Below, one piece after another: positions 13,745 to 21,500 of a stretch of DNA of 23,677 nucleotides. Made by a program: the position numbers and the translations under genes. Below the pieces are notes generated by a model, which saw nothing but the letters and a program-made list of their open reading frames with translations, made no database searches and was not told the DNA's origin. Source of the DNA: a virus; the IMG/VR virus record IMGVR_UViG_3300048918_000005, positions 1 to 23,677 of that record, one strand, 5' to 3'. Each line of letters opens with the position of its first letter. Within the stretch, counting starts at the first letter, position 1.

Positions 13745-14538
13745 ATAGTGATTTCCAATGCGTACTCGATGTCCATCTCAGTGTCTGAAGTCTTTACCTT
13801 CGGAGTCGGAAGGACTGACCTGGCTACAAGTGCATAGTCTGTACTGATGGTATCTGCGTCTTCTGCTCTAATACCATCGAATACTGCATTTCCTGTGCCG
13901 GTCGCTGAAACAGTGATTGAAGTGATATTGCTCCAGTCAGGTGCTCCAGTTGCCGTAAAAGCAGTCTTGCCCATTGACTTGACCTCATAGCCAGTCGCTG
14001 CTGCAAAACTGTACTCATAGTAATTTGAAACGTCAGTGCTGAATCGAATGGCTACGTTGTTGATTGCAGCATCTGCATTGTAGGCCAGTGACATGAAGTC
14101 TGCGTCTGAATACACAGACATGTCGATAGCAATATCAGACAGAGTAGAACTACTTCCTCCAGCTACCTGCAAGGCATCGACACCAATTCGTGCCAGCGCT
14201 GTATTCCATGTGGCTGGAGTCCATGCTTCTGTATCTGAATCAAAACTGACAATGACTGTGCTACCACCAGAAGTCTGTGGAGGAGTTCCGAACCATAGTC
14301 CGACTTCATAGATGGTGCCAACGTATTCCTGTGGAATCGTTCCCTTGAAAATAATCTTGTCGTTCAGAATGTCCGCAGACACCAAAGAGACAGGAACCCT
14401 GTCAACCTCGAACTTCAGAGCCGTATCGTTTACGTTTTCGGCCGTTGAGCCGATTCCGAGTGCGATTGATTCTGCAATGCGAGGGAGGTTTCCTGCCAGG
14501 TATCTGAAGATTACTGACTTTCCCTGAGTAGTTATCAT
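13741..14538 (-). CDS. Minor tail protein (265 aa)
   Basis: The N-terminal 95 residues (MITTQGKSVIFRYLAGNLP, AESIALGIGST, YEVGLWFG) and the last 30 (ARSVLPTPKVKTSDTEMDIEYALEI) make up a framework common in phage baseplate/fibre adaptor proteins, in which a beta strand reading like EYALEI closes the fold. Between them is an inserted jelly-roll-like region (TVIVSFDSDTEAW to VFDGIRAED, about residues 94-228) that resembles carbohydrate-binding modules. It probably links the tail hub to the large fibre. It is translationally coupled on both sides by ATGA overlaps (14535-14538 and 13741-13744). AGGATG lies upstream of ATG 14538. The structural role is inferred from context and motifs. Confidence 0.78.
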   Translation of the reverse strand: MITTQGKSVIFRYLAGNLPRIAESIALGIGSTAENVNDTALKFEVDRVPVSLVSADILNDKIIFKGTIPQEYVGTIYEVGLWFGTPPQTSGGSTVIVSFDSDTEAWTPATWNTALARIGVDALQVAGGSSSTLSDIAIDMSVYSDADFMSLAYNADAAINNVAIRFSTDVSNYYEYSFAAATGYEVKSMGKTAFTATGAPDWSNITSITVSATGTGNAVFDGIRAEDADTISTDYALVARSVLPTPKVKTSDTEMDIEYALEITI

Positions 14539-14903
14539 GTCTTTGTCATCCTAACGTCAACCTGAATTGAATCATCAACATCTGGTACTTCCAGAACAAC
14601 GTCAACGACCTGCTTTCCAGAGCCGTCGAACCTGATTGTCTGGCTGACTACAATAGCTGTGTCTGGTGGATAGAGAACAATTGGGTCATTGTCTTCACCG
14701 GTTTCCTCTGGCTCATCCAGAGTTACGTCACTGCTATCATCAACGTCAATAACGTCATCAGTATCGATGACGTCAGTTATCTCGTCTGTTGTGACTTCAA
14801 TCTCGTTTGGGTAACGAGCGTCAACGACCCCAGGTGGTAGAAAGAAATTGGGGTCGATGACGACATCAGGCTTCTTGATGATTTGATTGCTGTTTGTGCT
14901 CAT
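14535..14903 (-). CDS. Acidic tail-module protein (122 aa)
   Basis: I cannot name this 122-aa protein. Residues 33-75 are extremely acidic (VTTDEITDVIDTDDVIDVDD, then DEPEETGEDNDP), with almost no basic residues, and probably extended or disordered. The last 40 residues (VVSQTIRFDGSGKQVVDVVLEVPD) look like a beta-sandwich strand pair, as in small baseplate proteins. Its place between the hub and adaptor genes suggests a structural or assembly-chaperone part. The start, ATG 14903, has no ribosome site at normal distance: the only GGAG is over 20 bases away and is paired in a hairpin. A TATAAT is positioned so that transcription would begin at the A of the ATG. The stop overlaps the next ATG. 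Confidence 0.72.
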   Translation of the reverse strand: MSTNSNQIIKKPDVVIDPNFFLPPGVVDARYPNEIEVTTDEITDVIDTDDVIDVDDSSDVTLDEPEETGEDNDPIVLYPPDTAIVVSQTIRFDGSGKQVVDVVLEVPDVDDSIQVDVRMTKT

Positions 14904-14937
14904 GGAGTAATTATATCTGAGTGTTACTCCAAAGCAA
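14904..14937 (-). promoter_or_regulatory. Candidate leaderless promoter and hairpin before the acidic protein gene
   Basis: Minus-strand TTGCTT (14937-14932), 16 bases, then a perfect TATAAT (14915-14910). Six bases separate the -10 from the ATG at 14903, so the predicted +1 is the A of the start codon. The same stretch holds GGAGTAA-N13-TTACTCC (14904-14930), a 7-bp inverted repeat that would pair the only Shine-Dalgarno-like GGAG on readthrough mRNA and ends directly at the ATG. Confidence 0.55.
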
Positions 14938-14939
14938 AA

Positions 14940-17900
14940 TCAAATCTTGACTCTTCGTAGAGTCAGCTTCGTTGTCTCATAACCTTGGTCATAACCTCTG
15001 GTCATAGCGACAATGAAGTACCTATGGGTTACCGGGTCGAAATCCTTTTGTGGATAATTTACGGATACGATATCTCCAAGCTGTAGCAATGGATTACCAA
15101 AGATTTCAGCTTCTACCTCATCGCATCCATCTGCCCAGTGATGAGTAATCCAGTCAGCGAGTGCTTTGGCACCGCTTTCTGTTTGAATCCAGTCAGGCTG
15201 GACCTCTGTGTCTACTTCACCACGACGACGAATTGCATCATCGTTCTGAGAAACAATTGTCTTCTCGTCTTCCTTTGTGACAGTTCGGCCATAAATCATA
15301 AGCTTCTGCTCAACAGGATTGTCTGCACCAAAGGTCAGCGTGTCCTCACCATTGACAATTGCATTCTGTCGATAAGCATTGGTCAGAATGAACTTGGCTC
15401 CGAATGGGTCTGCTGAGTATTCAGGGCATACAATCTGTGTGGTGTTTGAGAAATACAGATTTGAATGAACCGCAGGGAACTTGTCGAACTTCACATCGAA
15501 TTCTCTTAGCTCATGGCAGATAGGGCCAAAGTCATCAAAGAACCTCTGTGTGTACCGGGTACGAAGGAATAGCTTTCTCTTCTTTACGATATGGCTCGTG
15601 AAGTGCCACTTGTAAATCCATTCCGTGTATGCCTGGCTGCTTACGATACCGCCTCTGATTCTGTCGAAGAAGTTGGTCGTATCGATATGCAGGTCTTCCG
15701 TCGTTCCATTTCCGTAAAGGTATTCAAAATCAGCGTGAGTGCTTCCACGGGTGAATACACCGAATCTACCAGTCAGAGGCTCCTTCTTCGCCACTGGAAT
15801 AGTAAATGTCATCTGGTGAACACCATTGATGGCTACTTCGATTACGTGACCGACGAATGCTCCTGGGTCTCCATAAACACCATTCTCCATTCGGATAGCG
15901 ATATCAATGTCGTACCAGGTGTTCTTGGAAATGACCATAGCCACTCCCTTGCCCTTGTCAGGACCGAATCGTTCCAGCTTTCCATTGCTTCTACGAATAT
16001 AGAAGTTGATTTCGTTCTGGTACTTTCGGCCACCAGGAAGTCTGTCTGTTCGACAAATCTCCATGTAGTAACCCTTGTCCTTGGTACCGAGATTGAAGGC
16101 GATGCCAGCCATGCCATGGTTGTATCCAGAGTCCCTGAAACGTAGCCTGGTGCCCACGTACCAAATGTTTTTATCAAGCTCGCTACCACGAGACGCCACA
16201 TAACATGTATTTACGTTGGTCTTCGTTGTGGCCTTCAAGCTGATGGTTGACTGGTCCTTGTTGTGAACGAATCCACCGGTCCAGGTCTTGTAATTACCCT
16301 GATAGTTTGCGACCTTTACTCCATATCCAGAAGCGTCATCCTTGTGGGCAGCAGGATATGTGTTCCAGAGACCTCGCTCAGTAATTCTGAACCATCCAGA
16401 GAAGTAGTTCTTGAATGCAAGCTCAGGGTCTGACAATTCCTCGTCAATGTTCTTCTTTTCATCGGAAGAGGTGATTGCCTTGAATGTAAGAACCTTGGAC
16501 TTGTTGTAGTACCAGTATCCCTTTGCGTCATATCGCATCAGCTCTCCTTCACACTCGATGATTCCTGTGTAAGGCCATACCGCTGCTTCCGCACCGGTCA
16601 TTCTGATGAACATCTGGCTGTCAGTCATTGATTCTCTGAGCTGGCTGCTTCGAAGAACAACATCTCCTTCTGGCTGCCAGACGATATCCATTACTGGAGT
16701 ACGGCCCTGCTGAGTCTCAGACATAGTAGTCTTGGCATAACGAACTGTTACCTTATTGGACTCGAAGTCATACTTCTGAGAAAGGTCAACAATGTCAGGC
16801 TGCTTCGTTCCATTGACAACACCATCAAGCTGCCAGGCAACAGGATTGCCCAGGTTGTAAGCCTTGTCTCTGGTGAGAATCTGCAAAATTCCGAACTCAT
16901 CGAAATAGATTGCGCTCTGAGTCGTGATAGCAAGACTGCTGAAGATTTCCCAAATGGTCTTCTCTCCGTCAGTCCAGAAGAAAGGAACAATGGTTGCCTT
17001 GTCATCGTCAATCTTGTCATACAGATAGTCTGTGAATCCGTGAATGTCGCAGAGTTGCCAGACGATACGTCCAAGAGTCATGTTCTCGAAGAACATCTTT
17101 GGAGGCTTGATTTCCTGCAAGAACTTGGAAGCGTCCTTCAGGCTGACTGTTGCAATCTCTTCTCCCTGACCTGACCAGCTATCTGCATACATTACATATT
17201 CATTGACATAAACCATGCCACTTCCGCCTACCGGCGTCGTGTCATAACCAATCTTGTAAGTAAACTTTACGTTCTTGTCAATGAGTCCATAGAACAATGA
17301 TGTATCGTTCGTATTGTTGTATCGACCGTCGATATTGGATAGCTGAATGCTTGCAGTATTTGATGATGCTGAACCAAGAGGGGTGACGAAGCTTGTCGTT
17401 CCCATATCAAACTCAGAAGTGCTTGTCATCAGCGTGTCGCTCAAATCCTGCTCAAGACGTGCAGACATCTCGATTAGCTCCAGGTACTTTCCTAGAGCTG
17501 AGATTGTTCTGACCTTCAGTCTGATGCCACGAATTTGCATAGGGTTGTTTCGATAAACAGTTGTTCCCCAGGTTCCATTCGCCTGTCGATAGATTGATAC
17601 GCGACCACTGGAATCAGGAGTAATGTCTCCTGAGACTGTCGTCCATGTCGTTCCATTGGTTGTGATATCGATATCGTAATCTACAGGTGAGGCTGCTGAT
17701 GTCTCGAACAGGAAATACAGCTTATTGGTCCAGGCACTTACCTTGTACACAATGTAAGGCTGCACTGTCTTTGAGAATCCATTCTGACCACTGATAAGCT
17801 TGCTTGCTACTGGAGATGTCCAATACTTATATGGGTCATCAAGGCCAGCAAGGTAATACCTAATGCCACCGGGCCTGTCTGTGTATTCGGAAACGATTCC

Positions 17901-18134
17901 CTCGACAGAGGCACGAGCCTTGACCAGTCCCTTCTTTGAGGGACGCAGTGGGTCAGCAATAGATTCAATTGGGTAGTATTCTGGGTCACCCTCATCATAT
18001 TCTGTTGGGGTGCTGTCTACCGTCTGGATTCCTGCATAACGATTCTGATTCCATTCAGCAATAAGCTGGGGTATCGCCTTTACAGCGAACCCCTCTTTCA
18101 ATAGCTTGTTTACTTCAAATGTCGTTGTCTGCAT
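14940..18134 (-). CDS. Tail hub / minor tail protein with lectin-like domain (1064 aa)
   Basis: This protein probably forms the hub at the tail tip, next to the distal tail ring. The N-terminal part includes a discoidin-like beta sandwich (about 105-230; KYWTSPVASK, IYRQANGTW, MQIRGIRLKVR). The middle region resembles phage hub folds: IQLSNIDGRYNNTND, DSWSGQGEEIATVSLKDASKF, then MTLGRIVWQLCDIHG and FDEFGILQILTRD. A concanavalin A/LamG-like jelly roll is likely at about 618-805 (RFRDSGYNHGMAGIAFNLG to ADFEYLYG). The C-terminus (LADWITHHWADG, LQLGDIVSVNYPQ, ETTKLTLRRVKI) is the characteristic end of hub proteins with an OB-like fold. The ATG overlaps the preceding TAA (TAATG). The family assignment is by motif resemblance. 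Confidence 0.82.
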   Translation of the reverse strand: MQTTTFEVNKLLKEGFAVKAIPQLIAEWNQNRYAGIQTVDSTPTEYDEGDPEYYPIESIADPLRPSKKGLVKARASVEGIVSEYTDRPGGIRYYLAGLDDPYKYWTSPVASKLISGQNGFSKTVQPYIVYKVSAWTNKLYFLFETSAASPVDYDIDITTNGTTWTTVSGDITPDSSGRVSIYRQANGTWGTTVYRNNPMQIRGIRLKVRTISALGKYLELIEMSARLEQDLSDTLMTSTSEFDMGTTSFVTPLGSASSNTASIQLSNIDGRYNNTNDTSLFYGLIDKNVKFTYKIGYDTTPVGGSGMVYVNEYVMYADSWSGQGEEIATVSLKDASKFLQEIKPPKMFFENMTLGRIVWQLCDIHGFTDYLYDKIDDDKATIVPFFWTDGEKTIWEIFSSLAITTQSAIYFDEFGILQILTRDKAYNLGNPVAWQLDGVVNGTKQPDIVDLSQKYDFESNKVTVRYAKTTMSETQQGRTPVMDIVWQPEGDVVLRSSQLRESMTDSQMFIRMTGAEAAVWPYTGIIECEGELMRYDAKGYWYYNKSKVLTFKAITSSDEKKNIDEELSDPELAFKNYFSGWFRITERGLWNTYPAAHKDDASGYGVKVANYQGNYKTWTGGFVHNKDQSTISLKATTKTNVNTCYVASRGSELDKNIWYVGTRLRFRDSGYNHGMAGIAFNLGTKDKGYYMEICRTDRLPGGRKYQNEINFYIRRSNGKLERFGPDKGKGVAMVISKNTWYDIDIAIRMENGVYGDPGAFVGHVIEVAINGVHQMTFTIPVAKKEPLTGRFGVFTRGSTHADFEYLYGNGTTEDLHIDTTNFFDRIRGGIVSSQAYTEWIYKWHFTSHIVKKRKLFLRTRYTQRFFDDFGPICHELREFDVKFDKFPAVHSNLYFSNTTQIVCPEYSADPFGAKFILTNAYRQNAIVNGEDTLTFGADNPVEQKLMIYGRTVTKEDEKTIVSQNDDAIRRRGEVDTEVQPDWIQTESGAKALADWITHHWADGCDEVEAEIFGNPLLQLGDIVSVNYPQKDFDPVTHRYFIVAMTRGYDQGYETTKLTLRRVKI

Positions 18135-18535
18135 TACACCTGTTCCAATGATACCGTGACTTCATGAAAATCAAAATAGCCTCTCTTAGACAGGTTCATG
18201 TTGAAGTCAGCAAACATGACCTGAAATGTTTCCACAGTTCCGTCTCCATACGTCAGTTCCAATGTAAAGGCCCCTGGGGTGGCGTCAAAGAAATCTTCCA
18301 TTTGACGCGCACCCCAGAAACCATCTACCGTATAGGAGGAAGAATGCGGTAGGTTTGTCCATTGCACACCGAAAGTACGCTTGTCTGCGACAATATACTT
18401 TCTCATGGTGCCATTTGCCATGCGCTGCTTCTTTTCGATTCTTTCGATATCGACAGAAAGCTCGCCACGATTGTGGTCTGTAATGGCATTGCCATTCCAG
18501 CGCATCAGGCGGGGCTTTAGAAATACCATGGCCAT
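18134..18535 (-). CDS. Distal tail-type protein (133 aa)
   Basis: This 133-aa protein directly follows the tape measure gene and precedes the hub gene, the standard position of the distal tail (Dit-like) protein that forms the ring on which hub and fibres assemble. The sequence is beta-rich (GELSVDIERIEKKQRMANG, RKYIVADKRTFGVQW) with a central FWGARQMEDFFDATPGAFTL segment and the strand pair ELTYGDGTVETFQVMF, resembling the short tail proteins of actinobacterial siphophages. It lacks the large C-terminal insertion seen in some Dit proteins. Start ATG 18535 is in a TAATG overlap with the tape measure stop and has GGTGG upstream; a second in-frame ATG two codons later is also possible. Confidence is high that this is tail structural, moderate for the exact class. 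Confidence 0.8.
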   Translation of the reverse strand: MAMVFLKPRLMRWNGNAITDHNRGELSVDIERIEKKQRMANGTMRKYIVADKRTFGVQWTNLPHSSSYTVDGFWGARQMEDFFDATPGAFTLELTYGDGTVETFQVMFADFNMNLSKRGYFDFHEVTVSLEQV

Positions 18536-21500
18536 TACTTAACCACCCTGCTCCTTCCCTTGTTGCCCTCAATCTTGTTAAGGGTTCTGGTAATCACCTT
18601 TTCAAAATCAATCTCAGTCTTAATTGCATCTGCATTGATAGTGAAATTGTACGTGTTACCGCTTCCTGAGTCAATCTTGTCAATTCCATTCTCCAGCTTT
18701 GCTGTCAATGGAGCTGTAAGGACTGCCTCATTTCTGTGAAGGTTTGCAATAGTGTTGTCATACTTGACCTTTCCACCAATAGCAAGTCCAGGAATTCCGA
18801 ACGTGCCTGGAGGAACATCCTTTCCACCGCGCCAGGTTTCAAAGTGCATGTGAGGGCCAGTTGAATTACCAGTGTTACCTGAGTAACCAATGAGCTGTCC
18901 TGCACGAACGGTCTGTCCAGTGCTTACGCCTCTCTGTGAAAGGTGAGCATAAAGCGTGCTGTCGAGTCCATTGCCAATGGTGATGTATCGACCATATGAA
19001 CGGTATCCACCATTACCAGACCCACGAAGGTCCTTAGAAGTGGTTACTCTACCATTCATTGCTGCCATGACTGGAGTTCCTACGCCTACACCAAAGTCAG
19101 TACCTCTTGGAAGGTTGCTGTGGTGAGCCCAGTCTCTGGAGACCGGCCCATTTACAGGTCGTCTGAAGCCACCGTTGCCCATGAGAGCATTGAATGTAGT
19201 AGCACCGACAACTGCCTTAGCCATTGCTTCCCATCTTGCGTATGCGCCTGGGAATCCGGAACGCTGAACTGCCTGAGCCTGCTCGGTCAAGCTGAGCTTG
19301 TTACGTCCCTTCATTGCAAGCAAGTGCTTGAAGAACTGTGCCGCTGCATAAGAAGGAGTAAGAATCTGCTCTGCTGTACCCCAGCCCTGGCTAGGACGCT
19401 GCTGGAATAGACCAAGAGAGTCACGGTCACCATAGTGAAGGTTGCGGATATTGGATTCCTGCATAGCCGTCATGATTGCTACGATAAGGTCATTGGTTGT
19501 TGCACCCATTCCCTTACCGACACCGATAATGGTTGCTGCATTTCCTAGCTGCTCAGCAGAAAGGTTAATACCTCCATAAATACCGGCCGCACCTGGAATT
19601 GCAGTTCCGAACATTCCAATACTCATTGCCTGCTCTGCTCCAAGCTGCATACCCTTCTGGATAAGCGCCTGCATCATACCGGCCATTCCAGCACCAAGAA
19701 GTCCGGGGAGTCCCATTCCGTCAGAACCACCGATTCCACCGGTTCCGAACTTTCCGGAATTGATGTTCTCCATGAAGTCAGTACCGTACTTCTGTACAGC
19801 CTTGTCCTTCATCATGAATTCTCCACGCTTAGCACGGATATCAACCTCGGAGTGAGCCCTTCCACCAGAATAACCAGTACGTCCAGAACCACCGTATCCA
19901 ATGAGGCCACCTTCGTGGTGAGCGTCAAGAGACTTGTTCTTTCCAGACTTCTCGTTCAGGCCAGACTTAGGAAGCTCTCCAGTGGAAACCCACTTTGAGA
20001 ACTGACCGATGGTAAGACCGAATGCACCCTGAGAAATTTCATTGGCGACATCCTTACCAAGCTTGTCCCAAGCAATCTTGCTCTTGAGCTGTTCTGCTGC
20101 AACCTTGACGTTACGGTTCAGACTGTCCTTGATGTACTTGGACCAGTCGTCTCCCTTATCCTTCAGATTGACACCGTACTTCTTGTATGCCGCCTCAATC
20201 TTCTTGATTTGCTCATCCAGCTCCTTCTTGTTTCTAGGAACAAATGCCTTCAGAGTTGCAAGCTCATTCTCAATAGCTGTCTTTGCTGCCTCGTACTTCT
20301 TGGTTACAGCCTTCTGCTTGTCCTGGGTCTCCTTCTGCAAAGCTTCACGCTGTGCCTGGATTCCCTTGTTGTAAGCGTCTCTCTCGATTTGCAGCTTCTT
20401 AGCAGCAGTCTCACGAGCGACCTGCAAAGCCTTATTGGCAGCATCGCGCTGGGCGTTGAGAGCTTCCTGCTCACGCTCCTTACGTGCTTCAAGCTGCTTC
20501 TTCTCGACCTCTTCCATCTGCTGGATAACCTTTAGACGACGGTCACGCTCTGCTTCAACAGTATCCTTCTGAGCCTCAAGTCCAGCAACCTTCTTTTCAG
20601 AGGTCGTCTGACTTGCTGCCGCAGCATCCTCAGTCTGCCAAGAACTGATATCGGCCTGCATGTTGTTACCAATCTTGGCAGCCTCATCGAGGTTACCAGA
20701 ATTGATTGCCATGTTGAAGTCGATGTTCTGATTGGCAAGAGAAGCCATTCTCTGAAGTCGGGTCTTTTCCTTCTCGAAGATTTCCTGACGCTTGTTCTCG
20801 GCATCCTCTTCAGCCTTGATTGCATCCTCAATCTTCTTGACCTTGGCGTCGTACATCTTGTTGATAGCATCAGTACGACCCTCCCACTTCTTGTCGTGCT
20901 GCTCCATGAGATTATCCCAGCGCTTGTCAAACGCCTTCTGCTTCTTCTCATACTTCTTGTCAAGAGCTTCCTGCTTTGCTTCGAATCTCTTTTCAGTTCT
21001 TTCCTGACGAGCATCGAAACGGTCGTCTGCCTTTTCCTGAGCAATGTCAAGACCCTTGGAGCGTGCCTCAGACCATGAATTGATGCTGTCGAGTTCTCCC
21101 TGCATCTGCTCATCGAGAAGCTTCCCTGCCTGCGCCATGTCATCATCACGTGCGCCTGAAAGGGCTGTCTTGTAGGTATCTACAAAGTCTCCGATATTAT
21201 CTGAGTTTGCTGACCATGCATCCATGTTCTCCTTGAGGGAGTCACTGGAATTGTCAATTGACTTCTGGAACATCTGCTCTGCTGAAGTGGCGTCTTCTAG
21301 ACCGGCCATTCTACGATAAATGTTCAGAGTGGCTAGCTTCTCATCTTCACTGATAGCCTTTCCAGTCTTTGAACGCTCACGCATAGCTGAGTAGTACATG
21401 TCTTCGGCATTCTTGACAGAGACAAGCTTCATCTGAACCTTTTGCAATTCAGGAATGTATTCCTTCAAGTCATCGAAGTTATAAGTTGTCTTGCCCTTTG

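Noticed and set aside
13700-13760. Possible frameshift joining the 265-aa and 2005-aa tail proteins, because the latter begins in half an FN3 domain
   Set aside because: The first protein ends with a normal strand motif (EYALEI) and the junction is a clean ATGA overlap; no slippery sequence is obvious, and proteins starting like this appear natural in similar phages.
15591-16145. Plus-strand open frame of 184 codons
   Set aside because: It lies antisense to the well-supported tail hub gene, has no ribosome site or domain signature, and its composition mirrors the opposite strand.
20532-21149. Minus-strand open frame of 205 codons inside the tape measure gene
   Set aside because: It is a shifted reading of the charged repeat region; the Arg/Ser-rich product is typical of an out-of-frame translation of Lys/Glu codons.
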